NCBI GenBank assembly: GCA_902825865.1
Contig: CADECX010000012.1
Coordinates: forward strand, 1 to 64,000
Source: an uncultured Alphaproteobacteria bacterium
Lineage (GTDB): Bacteria; Pseudomonadota; Alphaproteobacteria; Micropepsales; Micropepsaceae
Length of the DNA: 64,000 bases
Direction: 5' to 3'
The notes below the pieces were generated by a model. The model searched no databases and was not told the DNA's origin. It was given only the letters and a program-made list of their open reading frames with translations. Numbering within the stretch: position 1 is the first letter of the stretch; every line of letters begins with the position of its first letter. Positions 25,291 through 34,342 of this stretch are shown piece after piece. Both the position numbers and the translations under genes were made by a program.

Positions 25291-28113
25291 GTGACCCAGT
25301 ATTCCTTATCGAACCCCGGCAAGGCGCGGCGGATCGCGCTTCTGGCCGCCGCGATGCTGACCGGCTCGGCCATGGCCGGCCCGGTTTTGGCCGACATTCC
25401 CTCCGCCGCGGCCATTCAGAAGAGCGCCGCCGTCGAGAAATTGATGGCCGAAGCGGACAAGGCCGTGAAGTCCGGAAATTTGCGGGCGGCCCTGATTTCG
25501 CTCAAGAATGCCGTCAGCGCCGCGCCCCGCGACGGCAATGTGCGCACCCAGCTCGGCGTGGTTTTGATGCGGATAGGGGACCCCGCCGGCGCCGAGCGCG
25601 AGCTTCGCCAGGCCCGCAAGGATGGTGCGCCCGAACCGCTCGTTTTGCCCCCCTTGTTCGACGTCATGCTGTCGCGCAATGAAGATCAGCTCTTGCTGGA
25701 CCAGTTTCCCGACCCCGGCTTGGATAGAAGCAGGCCAGCGGCCGCGGACATTCTCAAGGCCCGTGCGCTGGCGCTTCAGAATTTGAAAAAGGGGCCGGAT
25801 GCCGTGGCGGCGATGGACCGTTCGCTGGAGCTGCGGCGGGATTGGCGGGGTCTGCTGACCCGGGCGCGCTTGTCGTTCCAGCAAGGCGATGTTCCCGCGG
25901 CGATGAAGTTCGCCGATGAGTCGATTGCAAAATCGGACAGTCCCGATCCGATGCTTTCCAAGACCGGCATGCTGTTGTCGTTCAACAGAAGCGCCGAGGC
26001 CGTGGAGCTGGCCAACCAACTGCTGGCGAAGTATCCGGGCAACGTTCAGGGGCGCTTCGCGCGTATCGAAGCCTATATAAATCTCAAGCGGGACGCCGAG
26101 GCCAAGGCGGAAGTCGATTCCGTGCTGGTCAAATATCCCAACGCCAATCTGGGCCTTTACTACAAGGCTCTGCTTTTGGCGCGGGCGGGCGATTACAAAG
26201 GCGCCTGGAGCATTGCGCAGAATTTGTCGGGCGACTTCCGCGATACCTCGCCGCGTATCGCCATCATGGTGTCGGAAATCGCCGTCAAAGCCGGCAATGC
26301 GGAAACCGGTGCCTCGATTTTGAACCGTATTCTGCTGAAGTCTCCCGATCTGGTCGCGCCGCGCCTGCGGCTGGGCGCCATCCGAATGCAGCAGAACAAT
26401 CCCCAGGCCGCCTTGACGGCGATTCAGCCGATCATGGATTCGCCCAACCCTCTGGTTGTCGAATTGCTGGCCAACATCTATCTCAAGCTGCAGCGGGGGC
26501 AGGATGCGCTGAATGCCTTCAAAAAGTTGGACGCCGCCACCAAGGACCGGGCCGACGTCAAGCGTAACATCGGCATCTTGGAAATCCGTACCGGCAATGT
26601 CGAGCAAGGGATCAAGGACCTGACGCAGGCCGCCGCCAAAAACCCCAGCGACCTGGCGATAACCGATCCACTGATCAACGGCCTGGTCCAGCGCAAGCGC
26701 TTCGCCGAAGCGCTGGCGGTTGCCGACCGGGTCGGCAAGGACCCGGCCAAGAAGACCGCCTCGCTGATTTACCGCGGCGGCATCCTTTTCTCGCAGCATG
26801 ACAATGCCGGGGCCGAGGCGGCGTTCAACAATGCGGTCGCCGGCGATGCCAAAAGCACGGCCGCGCTTTTCGCGCGCGCCGAAATGCTGGCGTCCATGCA
26901 ACGGCAGGACGAAGCGCTGCGCGATTTTCGTTCCGTTGTTGCGATCGACAGCAAGAATGTGCCGGCGCTTCTGCAGGTTGCCCAGATCGCGCAACGCCAG
27001 GGAGACGACCGCGCCGTCAGAGCTTCGTTGAACCAGGCGATAACGGCGCAGCCCGGCAATATGACGCCGCGTTTTGCCTTGATAACGTACTTGAATACCC
27101 AGGGGAAATTTCCCGAGGCGCTGACGTCGGTAAATGAAATGCTTCGTCAGCAACCCAACAATACCGACGCTTTGGCGCTTCAAGGCCGTATTCAGCTGGC
27201 CCAGAAGCAGAACAAGGAAGCCGTGACGACCTATCGGCGGCTGGTGTCGCTGATGCCCACCGCGCCCGGTCCGCAGGTTCTGCTCGGCAATGCCTTGTCG
27301 ATTTCGGGAGACCGCGCCGGCGCCAGCCGTGCCTTGGACACGGCGGGAAAACTGGCTCCCAATTCCGTCGAAATAAAGGGCGCCCAGATCAATTTCCAGT
27401 TCAATCAGAAGAATAACGACGCGGCATTGGCATTGGCCCGGTCCTACCAGTCCGCCAATCCGGGCTCCGCGGCCGACATGCTGCTGGCGACCACGCTTGA
27501 CAGGGTGAGCCGTCCCGACGAAGCAATCGCGGTGCTGGACAAGAGCTTGTCCCAGCGGCCCAATGTCGGAACCCTCATGCAATTGAGCCGCCGGCTGCAG
27601 CTCAGCAATCCCGCGCGCGCGGAGAGTCTGTTGTCGGAGTGGCTTGCCAAAAATCCGGCGGACATAGGGGTTCGGCTGGACTATGCGAACCTGCTGATGG
27701 CGCGGCCAAACAATCCGCAGGCGATCGCGCAGTTCCAGGCAATTCTCAAGCAGGATCCGAACAACGTCGTGGCCTTGAACAATCTGGGATGGCTGTTGCA
27801 GACCAGCGACCCCAAACGGGCCCTTTCCCTGCTGACGCTCGCTCAGAAGATCGCGCCCAACTCGCCCGACGTGATCGACACTTTGGGCTGGGTGAAACTG
27901 CAGCAAAAGGATAGCGCGGGCGCCTTGGCGCTGCTCAACAAGGCGCATGCCTCCGATCCGGGCGACGGAGAAATCACCTATCATCTGGTGGCCGCCCTGG
28001 ATGCCAATGGTCAACGCGCCGCCGCGCGTCAAATGCTCCAGACGCTCCTGGCGAGCAAGGTGAAATTCCCGAGTCTGCCGGCCGCCAACAAGCTGGCGGC
28101 GGAGTGGCGCTAG
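25291..28113 (+). CDS. prsT: PEP-CTERM system TPR-repeat protein PrsT
   Basis: This 940-residue secreted protein is made almost entirely of tetratricopeptide repeats and lies in the usual place behind prsK-prsR. A signal peptide ends near AMAGPVLAD. Unlike the family name (PrsT lipoprotein) there is no lipobox cysteine, so it is probably a soluble periplasmic form. Repeat segments such as LGWVKLQQKDSAGALALLNKAH are evident to the C-terminus. GTG 25291 has GAGGGA five bases upstream. Its stop overlaps the stop of the facing GNAT gene within a shared CTAG. Two paralogues occur at 41672-42868 and 43077-45884. Confidence 0.9.
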   Translation: MTQYSLSNPGKARRIALLAAAMLTGSAMAGPVLADIPSAAAIQKSAAVEKLMAEADKAVKSGNLRAALISLKNAVSAAPRDGNVRTQLGVVLMRIGDPAGAERELRQARKDGAPEPLVLPPLFDVMLSRNEDQLLLDQFPDPGLDRSRPAAADILKARALALQNLKKGPDAVAAMDRSLELRRDWRGLLTRARLSFQQGDVPAAMKFADESIAKSDSPDPMLSKTGMLLSFNRSAEAVELANQLLAKYPGNVQGRFARIEAYINLKRDAEAKAEVDSVLVKYPNANLGLYYKALLLARAGDYKGAWSIAQNLSGDFRDTSPRIAIMVSEIAVKAGNAETGASILNRILLKSPDLVAPRLRLGAIRMQQNNPQAALTAIQPIMDSPNPLVVELLANIYLKLQRGQDALNAFKKLDAATKDRADVKRNIGILEIRTGNVEQGIKDLTQAAAKNPSDLAITDPLINGLVQRKRFAEALAVADRVGKDPAKKTASLIYRGGILFSQHDNAGAEAAFNNAVAGDAKSTAALFARAEMLASMQRQDEALRDFRSVVAIDSKNVPALLQVAQIAQRQGDDRAVRASLNQAITAQPGNMTPRFALITYLNTQGKFPEALTSVNEMLRQQPNNTDALALQGRIQLAQKQNKEAVTTYRRLVSLMPTAPGPQVLLGNALSISGDRAGASRALDTAGKLAPNSVEIKGAQINFQFNQKNNDAALALARSYQSANPGSAADMLLATTLDRVSRPDEAIAVLDKSLSQRPNVGTLMQLSRRLQLSNPARAESLLSEWLAKNPADIGVRLDYANLLMARPNNPQAIAQFQAILKQDPNNVVALNNLGWLLQTSDPKRALSLLTLAQKIAPNSPDVIDTLGWVKLQQKDSAGALALLNKAHASDPGDGEITYHLVAALDANGQRAAARQMLQTLLASKVKFPSLPAANKLAAEWR

Positions 28114-29192
28114 GGGTTTTGGCCGCCAAGGCCGCGCAGGCCCTGATAGAGCCTGCGTAAGGCGCCCTCGGCCATCAGTCCCGGCCGGTTCCTCTGTGCC
28201 CGGCACCACGTCATGCTTCCCATCGGCGCCCCCAGTCTGGCCTTATAAGGTGCATCGCCGGCCAGGAAATCATACAGCGCAAGGCCGCGATTTTGCGCCT
28301 GTTCGATGGCCATGACATGCGCCACCAGGCCCGGCCGGTGCCGGTTATCCTCGCTATAGGAAAAGCCGCTCTGGTAATTGCACATCCGGCCGCCGTACAG
28401 AAAATTGTACAGATAACCCTGAACCTGGCTTCCGGCGGAAAGCCGCAGCAGCTCGACGCCGGCCAAATCACTTTGCTCCGCGATCAATGCGTGGTGAAAG
28501 CGGCGGGAGAAGTCGGTTGCAAAAGCCCCGGGTTTGCCGCGTCCTTGCCAATAGGCGGTGTGCAACGCCGCCAACTGTTCGAAAAAATCCAAGGCTTCCT
28601 GGATGTCGCGGGCGGGTTCGAGCCTGAGCGGACCGACGCGCTCGGCGGCAGCGCGCGATTGGCGGATTTGTGCGCGCAGGTTTGGCGAGAATCTGTCTCC
28701 TTCCCCGGTGGCGGAAAGATCGACGCCGAATATGGGTGACTGACGGTCTGTCTCGATACGCAATCCGGCGGCCTCAGCCGCGGATAGGATATGGGGCTCC
28801 ACGCCGCTGAGGACGATTTCGTCCCAGCCAGGCCTGTCTTGCAGGGCTCGCAGGATCTCGATCAGAGTCTGCGCCGGTGCGGAACGCGCAATCAAGAAAC
28901 CGTTATACTCGATCGTCAGGCCATCGAATTCCGGGGCGCCGGTTTCGTGCAAATACAGCTGGTCGACGGAAAGAAAATGCCGCTTGCGGCGGCAGGGATT
29001 GATGAGTCCCAAGGCCAGGATGGCACCGTTTTCGCTCGCTCTGACCAACAAGGGGCGAGCGCCCGTGGCGCGCAGCCAAGTTCCGATCCACCGCCAGGAA
29101 AGGAAAAAATTTCCTTCCGCGCGCCGCTCCAACTCCATCCATTCGGCTGCCAGTCCGGCCGGATCATAGGAGGTGGAAATCTCGATTTTCAC
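28110..29192 (-). CDS. GNAT/FemAB-fold acyltransferase (CelD/BcsL-like)
   Basis: This 360-residue double-GNAT protein begins SWRWIGTWL near residue 32 and has the conserved C-terminal half with RQSRAAAERVG, LRLSAGSQVQGYLYNFLYGG, then YDFLAGDAPYKARLG near 310. The pattern is that of the Acetyltransf_6/CelD group found in polysaccharide loci. It is the last gene of the minus-strand exopolysaccharide operon, nine bases after the FemAB gene. Start is GTG 29192, with AGGA upstream. Substrate unknown; modification of the extracellular polysaccharide is inferred from neighbours. Confidence 0.8.
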   Translation of the reverse strand: MKIEISTSYDPAGLAAEWMELERRAEGNFFLSWRWIGTWLRATGARPLLVRASENGAILALGLINPCRRKRHFLSVDQLYLHETGAPEFDGLTIEYNGFLIARSAPAQTLIEILRALQDRPGWDEIVLSGVEPHILSAAEAAGLRIETDRQSPIFGVDLSATGEGDRFSPNLRAQIRQSRAAAERVGPLRLEPARDIQEALDFFEQLAALHTAYWQGRGKPGAFATDFSRRFHHALIAEQSDLAGVELLRLSAGSQVQGYLYNFLYGGRMCNYQSGFSYSEDNRHRPGLVAHVMAIEQAQNRGLALYDFLAGDAPYKARLGAPMGSMTWCRAQRNRPGLMAEGALRRLYQGLRGLGGQNP

Positions 29193-29201
29193 CAGACCGT
29201 C

Positions 29202-30287
29202 CTAGCCGAGGCCACGAATAAGCCAGGGACCGATGAAATTCGCCACCGGCAGCGGAAGCTTCTTCCAGGCCGCGATGAAAAGCGCATATTTCGGATTGAG
29301 GGGGTTTTTGTCCGGCATCGTTTCGCCGGGCGCGAAGTGATACTCATATTCCAGCCATTGCGGCTCAAAGCCCCAATTTTTCTTGAAGGCAAAAGCCCCG
29401 GTTCCCGCCTTGCTGCGGCCGAAATCGAACCGGCGGTAGCCGCGCAAGACTGCGCGGCGCATGACCTCCCAATAGAGAAAATCATTTGCGCCATTGCGGC
29501 GAGCCCCGGCCGTCCCGCCGCCATAGTAAGGCAGAACCGTATCCTTGTGATAGAAATTCAGGACGGCGCTGACCGGCACCCCGTTTTCCCGGACAACGAC
29601 CGCGTCGCAGTCCGGGCCGAAGGTGGTTTTCAGCCTGGAAAAATAGCGTTTGGAGAAGACGGGCGTCCCCAGATTGCGCACGCTTTCGGCATAGACCCGA
29701 AAGACGTCGTCCATGCTGTCGGTGGTTTCGCTGACCAGATTGCCTTCGATGGTCTTGCGCACCACCGCCCTTTGCTTGCGGGGGATTTTCAGCAGATTTT
29801 CCTTGTCGTCGCCGGTCAAGGGCCCGGAAAAACTCGCGTACAGGTCATTGCGCACATTCCATCCGGCCTGTCGCGCCTTGGCGCTGCGAAATTCGATATA
29901 GGGCGCGCCGGTTTCGCTCTGGATCCTTAGCGCCGCCGTCACCAGCGCGCTCATGGCCTGTTCATCGGCGGCGAGCGGCCCGCCTTCCACGCAGAAGGGC
30001 GCCGCGATCAGGGCGTTGCCGAAAAGCCGGCTGCGCTGATAGGCCAGGGGGAGAACGCCCACAATTTCCGAGCCCCGTTCGGCAATCAGGTAGCGGGGCG
30101 TGAGGCGAAAAATGTCCTGGAAAATCCCGTGCCACCCGCTGCGATGGAAAAAGCTTCCCTCGGGATGGGACAGGACAAAATCGTCCCATCGCTGCGTGTC
30201 CCGGTCATCCATGGGCCGGACAGTTATGGAGGTACCGGTATGGCCGCCGGCTTGTTGAGGTGCAGGCTCGTCAGACCGCGATTGCAC
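29202..30287 (-). CDS. FemAB family XrtA/PEP-CTERM-associated protein
   Basis: This 361-residue protein matches the FemAB-like family specific to exosortase-A genomes: WDDFVLSHPEGSFFHRSGW near residue 35, IPRKQRAVVRK near 170, then YYGGGTAGARRNGANDFLYW and FDFGRSKAGTGAFAFKKNWG near 270-310. Members are thought to transfer an amino acid or acyl group to a surface glycan precursor. GTG 30287 starts eight bases after the stop of the outer-membrane protein gene, so it is in one operon with it. The N-terminal 20 residues vary between homologues, leaving the start slightly uncertain. Confidence 0.9.
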   Translation of the reverse strand: MQSRSDEPAPQQAGGHTGTSITVRPMDDRDTQRWDDFVLSHPEGSFFHRSGWHGIFQDIFRLTPRYLIAERGSEIVGVLPLAYQRSRLFGNALIAAPFCVEGGPLAADEQAMSALVTAALRIQSETGAPYIEFRSAKARQAGWNVRNDLYASFSGPLTGDDKENLLKIPRKQRAVVRKTIEGNLVSETTDSMDDVFRVYAESVRNLGTPVFSKRYFSRLKTTFGPDCDAVVVRENGVPVSAVLNFYHKDTVLPYYGGGTAGARRNGANDFLYWEVMRRAVLRGYRRFDFGRSKAGTGAFAFKKNWGFEPQWLEYEYHFAPGETMPDKNPLNPKYALFIAAWKKLPLPVANFIGPWLIRGLG

Positions 30288-30295
30288 GCAAAAAC

Positions 30296-31978
30296 CTACA
30301 GCCTGTGATTAAGGCCGACACTGACCCGTATGTCATCCAGGCTGCCCGTAAAGGCCGAAAGATTCTGGAGGGAAGTGGAAGAGTCGCGTCTCAGATAGTC
30401 GCCGCGCACGTAAATGCCGGTGTCCGGCGACAAGGAATAATTGAGTCCGGCATTGGCGTTGTACACCCCGGCATGGCCGCCCAATTCTTGATACCTGATA
30501 TAGCCGACCCCCAAATTTGCCGACATCAGCCGGGTAAGGTCATGGGACCAATTGGCGTTTCCGCCCCAGCTGTTGTTGTCCCGCTGGCCGACAAAGAAGG
30601 TCGTGTCCAGGATTTCCTGCTTGTTCAGGAAAATCCCGATGGAGGCATGGTCCCGCGCAAAATCCTGAGAATAGGTCAGAGTAATGTTCTGATAGCGCGC
30701 GATATTCTGGTTGTAGGACAGAGCGCCAGGACTCTGGGCGCTGAAAGAGGACAGGGAAGCCGCGGTGCCGTTCCCGTACAAAGAGCTGCTGGAGGTCAGG
30801 GCGCCGTTGGCAGAGGCGGTGAGGCCCGCAAGATTGTCGAGCAACTGTCCTTCCGGCGTGGTGATGGTGTCGGTCGCCGTGCCGACCAAAGACGCCGTGG
30901 GGCCGATATTCCAACGCAGCGATCCCTGATAGCTGAGGTCGTTGTATTTCTGGCCGATCTCAAACCGCAGCGAAAAATCCTCGCCTAGGGTCAAGCCAAT
31001 GCCGCCCATCCCGATCGGTCCCGACAGGTCCCGGCTCAAGGAAACCGTATTGTCGATCTTGTCGTAGCCGCCGGTTCCCAGCAAGGAGATCTCGCGGGTG
31101 ATGGCATACTCGAAATGCCCGACCGCGGCCTTTTCGGAAAACAGGCCTTGCGGACGGTCTGATTCCTGCAGCATTGCGGTCGCAGTCCAGGTCAGGCGGG
31201 TGAAGTCGGTTCCGCTGACCAGTCTCTCGGAGAAGCTGCGCGACGTCATGTTCTGCGGACCGCGCACACCGGGTATCCCCGGGAAATTATATCCCGCGGG
31301 GTCGGTAAAATAAGCCGCGCCGAAATTCGCGCTGGTGATGGAGTTGGCAAAATTGCCGAGGCGGAAGGTGATGTCGGGTCCGCCGGAGAAGCCATAGGAA
31401 TTGCGAAATCCGTTGGTCCCCTGGTTTCCGCCGGCGGTCACGATGCCGACATTGCTGGTCGCGACGGGTTGGGCAAATGCCCTGGCATTGAAATTGACGT
31501 ATTCGGGAATGACGATGACGGTTCCGAGAGCCTGCAGGTCATTGTAGAATTGAACGGACTGCGTATCGTTGGCGTAATAATAAATCGAGCCGTTGTAATT
31601 TGCGTCGAAACTGACCCGCGCCGAATGGTTGTTCATGGTCAGGCCGAGACCGGCGTTCGTGATCCAGTCGTCCTGCCCACCGGTCGAGAAGCCGGAAGCA
31701 TTGGTGGCGTAAGTTTCGGCGAGATTGACCGAGGCGGTGAAATTGAAGCCGGGGATCAGCGAACCGACAAAGCCCGACACGCCGCTCTGGCCGGCGGTCT
31801 GCTCCGCCGCGGTGGCGGACGGTTGCGTGACGCCTGCGCCGGCAACAGGCGGCGGCCCGGCTTGAGCCATTTCCTGGGCCAACTGCTCTTGGGCGTGAAC
31901 AAGCGGCGTCCCCAGCATGCAAAGCGCCAGGGCGGCCGTACCGCATTTCAAAAAACGACGATGCGGTCGAGGCAGCAT
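30296..31978 (-). CDS. PEP-CTERM system-associated outer-membrane beta-barrel protein
   Basis: This 560-residue protein has a signal peptide (ALALCMLGTPLVHAQ), a Gln/Ala/Pro-rich linker, then alternating amphipathic strands with aromatic girdles, such as FTASVNLAETYATNASG and VSFDANYNGSIYYYAND. It ends VSVGLNHRL, a typical outer-membrane strand. This matches the TIGR03016 family of exosortase-linked outer-membrane proteins, proposed to take part in exopolysaccharide secretion. It lies between the export-protein gene and FemAB on the same strand. ATG 31978 is preferred; a TTG 21 bases upstream has AAGGA before it. Confidence 0.88.
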   Translation of the reverse strand: MLPRPHRRFLKCGTAALALCMLGTPLVHAQEQLAQEMAQAGPPPVAGAGVTQPSATAAEQTAGQSGVSGFVGSLIPGFNFTASVNLAETYATNASGFSTGGQDDWITNAGLGLTMNNHSARVSFDANYNGSIYYYANDTQSVQFYNDLQALGTVIVIPEYVNFNARAFAQPVATSNVGIVTAGGNQGTNGFRNSYGFSGGPDITFRLGNFANSITSANFGAAYFTDPAGYNFPGIPGVRGPQNMTSRSFSERLVSGTDFTRLTWTATAMLQESDRPQGLFSEKAAVGHFEYAITREISLLGTGGYDKIDNTVSLSRDLSGPIGMGGIGLTLGEDFSLRFEIGQKYNDLSYQGSLRWNIGPTASLVGTATDTITTPEGQLLDNLAGLTASANGALTSSSSLYGNGTAASLSSFSAQSPGALSYNQNIARYQNITLTYSQDFARDHASIGIFLNKQEILDTTFFVGQRDNNSWGGNANWSHDLTRLMSANLGVGYIRYQELGGHAGVYNANAGLNYSLSPDTGIYVRGDYLRRDSSTSLQNLSAFTGSLDDIRVSVGLNHRL

Positions 31979-32046
31979 CTCGTGAGTTCCAATTCTCAAA
32001 GAACGCTTCCTTAGCTCGTCGTGAAAACAAATCGCCTGCCGGCGAA

Positions 32047-32679
32047 TCAGAAGAAGGACTGGGGAATGATAATGGTATCGCCCGGCTGCAGTTCGGCATT
32101 GGCGCTAAGATCGCCTTCCTTCAGCAGGTCGGAAAGCCGCAGGGTGGTGCTGACATCCTTGCCGTTGACCTTGCGGATCAGCTTGGCGCGGTTGCCCGAG
32201 GCATAGGGCGTCAATCCACCGGAAGCGATCATCGCATCCAGCACGGTCATATGCGCCAGATAGGGCAGGGCCTTGGGCTGGCTGGCTTCGCCCACGATGC
32301 GCACCTGCTGGCTGTAGGGGCCGACAAAGCTGGACACGATCACGGTCACGATGGGGTCGGAGACGAATTTCTTCAGGCGCCCTTCGATGTCATGGCCCAG
32401 CTGTTCCGGAGTCCGGCCGGCCGCCACAACATCCGTCACCAAGGGGGTGGAAATTCTGCCGTCCGGCCTGACGGGCACGGCGGTGGACAACTCAGGGTTC
32501 TTCCAGACCGAAATCTGAAGCTGGTCGCCAGGTCCGATCACATAGGTGGAAACTTCGGTCGCCGACTGCGCAGCCTGAGCCATTGCGGGGCTGGCGCTGT
32601 AGCTGAGGCCGGCAACCAAGAGCGCGGCAGCGGCCAGGGCGGATTTGGCCATTCCGCGCAATGCGAAATTCAGTTTCAT
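32047..32679 (-). CDS. XrtA/PEP-CTERM exopolysaccharide export protein (Wza-like)
   Basis: This 210-residue periplasmic or outer-membrane export protein has a signal peptide ending AMAQA. A Poly_export domain starts at YVIGPGDQLQISVWKNPELS near 45, followed by SLBB-like segments around VRIVGEASQPKALPY and RLSDLLKEGDLSANAELQPGD. It ends with TIIIPQSFF. The lipobox cysteine usual in Wza-type proteins is not visible. ATG 32679 has GGGGG six bases upstream. It heads the minus-strand operon of outer-membrane protein, FemAB and GNAT genes. The chain-length determinant and tyrosine kinase that usually follow in exosortase-A loci are absent here. Confidence 0.9.
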   Translation of the reverse strand: MKLNFALRGMAKSALAAAALLVAGLSYSASPAMAQAAQSATEVSTYVIGPGDQLQISVWKNPELSTAVPVRPDGRISTPLVTDVVAAGRTPEQLGHDIEGRLKKFVSDPIVTVIVSSFVGPYSQQVRIVGEASQPKALPYLAHMTVLDAMIASGGLTPYASGNRAKLIRKVNGKDVSTTLRLSDLLKEGDLSANAELQPGDTIIIPQSFF

Positions 32680-32850
32680 GGTAACCCCCTTAGACGGATT
32701 TAGGCCGGTATTGGCCGATAAGCTATTGAATTCTAAGACACAGTGCAATGCAAACGTGCACGCTGCGCCATCCTAGCCCGGCGATCTGACCAAATAGCAA
32801 AGATCGCAGAAGACCAAAGCACAACTTTAGGTTGCAATCGATTTTCCCGC

Positions 32851-34128
32851 TCAATAGGCCGTCAGGGCTTCGGCGGCCCGCAATGCGGGCTCTGAGGCGG
32901 CGGCGTCGTTGTCCGCATGGGACGAACGTGGCGCCACAGTCCGCAGCAGCGGAATTTGCGCCAGCCTGACACGATTATCCTCCACATAGGATGTGGCTGT
33001 GCGCAGGGCGGGAGCGGGCGAGCGCGGTCCCGTGGCGCGTTGCGGAGCCGGCTGGCCGGCCGGATCGGTCAAATAGACCTTGGCCGTCATCGATATGCCG
33101 ACCCGCAGGGGATGGCGGGCCAACTCCTCCCGGTCCAAGGCGATACGCACCGGCAGGCGCTGCACCACCTTGATCCAGTTTCCGGTCGCGTTCTGGGCGG
33201 GGATCACGGCAAAGGCCGAACCCGTTCCACCGCCCAGGCCTTCGACCCGGCCGTGGAAAACCACCTTGGCGCCATACAGGTCGGAGATCAGCTCGACCGG
33301 CTGGCCCGGCTGAATGTTCTTCAATTGCACTTCCTTGAAATTGGCATCGACATGGGCGTCCATCAGCGGCACCACATTCATCAGATTGGATCCGACCCTG
33401 ATGCGCTGTCCGATCTGGGCGTGCCGTCCCGCCACCACGCCATCCACCGGCGCGCGGATTTCGGTGCGCCCCAGATCCAACAGGGCTTTGTCCAGGGCCG
33501 CCTTGGCTGCCAGGATTTCGGGATTGCGCGCGCTATCCTCGCCCGCGACCAGGCTGCGCTGTGCCGCCAGCTGCTGCTGCGCGATGGAGAGCTCCGATTT
33601 TGCCGCGTCCAATGCGTTACCGGCATTGGAGATTTCCTCGGCCGAAACCGCGCCCCGTTCCGAAACGCTTTTGCGCCGCTGCAAGGCCGTCTCGGCGCGT
33701 TTCATATTGGACTCTTTGCCCGCGACATTGGCCTCGGCGGCGCTGACATTGGCGAGATATTGCTCGACGCGGCGCACGGCTTGTTCATGCGCGGCGGCGG
33801 CTTGCTGGACGGCAAGGTCGGCATCGGCGGGATCGAGCTGGACCAAAAGATCGCCGCGCCGGACCTGCTGGGTATCGGAGACCATAACCCGCTGAATGGT
33901 GCCGTCGATCTGCGGCGTGATCTCTGCCAGCGGCGCGTCCACATAGGCATCGTCGGTCGAGACGCTTTGCCCGCTTTGCAGATACCAACGGGTGCCCGCC
34001 GCGATCATCGCGACCAGGGTGCAAAGCGCCAGGCCGGTCAGCAGGCGCTTGCGCCAAAACGCCCGGTTGGAGCTGGTGGTATCGGAAACCGGTCCGCCGG
34101 GCACATGGACAGCCTCGGTATAGGCCAT
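32851..34128 (-). CDS. HlyD/EmrA-family membrane fusion protein
   Basis: This 425-residue periplasmic adaptor has one N-terminal membrane helix (LLTGLALCTLVAMIAAG), then DDAYVDAPLAEITPQIDGTI. A long coiled-coil hairpin is followed by the lipoyl half RAPVDGVVAGRHAQIGQRI and a barrel with VDANFKEVQLKNIQPGQPV. This is the EmrA pattern. The C-terminal 70 residues are Ala/Pro-rich and unlike EmrA. It is divergent from a DHA2 transporter gene 214 bp away, and the two should form a drug or metabolite efflux pair with an outer-membrane channel encoded elsewhere. Confidence 0.9.
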   Translation of the reverse strand: MAYTEAVHVPGGPVSDTTSSNRAFWRKRLLTGLALCTLVAMIAAGTRWYLQSGQSVSTDDAYVDAPLAEITPQIDGTIQRVMVSDTQQVRRGDLLVQLDPADADLAVQQAAAAHEQAVRRVEQYLANVSAAEANVAGKESNMKRAETALQRRKSVSERGAVSAEEISNAGNALDAAKSELSIAQQQLAAQRSLVAGEDSARNPEILAAKAALDKALLDLGRTEIRAPVDGVVAGRHAQIGQRIRVGSNLMNVVPLMDAHVDANFKEVQLKNIQPGQPVELISDLYGAKVVFHGRVEGLGGGTGSAFAVIPAQNATGNWIKVVQRLPVRIALDREELARHPLRVGISMTAKVYLTDPAGQPAPQRATGPRSPAPALRTATSYVEDNRVRLAQIPLLRTVAPRSSHADNDAAASEPALRAAEALTAY

Positions 34129-34342
34129 GCGGATACCTCAAAACGCGGCGATCGTACCCACGCCGGGCAGCCAAGCCGAATCACCTGATTCGAAATTACT
34201 ACGGTTTATTGGGACTGGCACGGCAAAATCACGACAATCGCAGGCGTGACCCGCCTTCGTGTTAAGGGGCAGAATCGCAGTAGTCCTAGATTGCCCATTT
34301 TCGCAAAGCCGTCCGTTGGAACATGCACCCCGCGCAGCCGCC

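Noticed and set aside
28110-28113. Shared CTAG stop codons of prsT and the GNAT gene as a regulatory site
   Set aside because: Convergent stops meeting at CTAG occur easily because TAG on both strands fits that palindrome. Similar stop overlaps occur at 35860-35863 and 57397-57400.
25306-28209. 967-codon antisense frame opposite prsT (and a similar one at 43137-45755)
   Set aside because: Both are shadows of the TPR genes. TPR repeats read clearly on the plus strand only.
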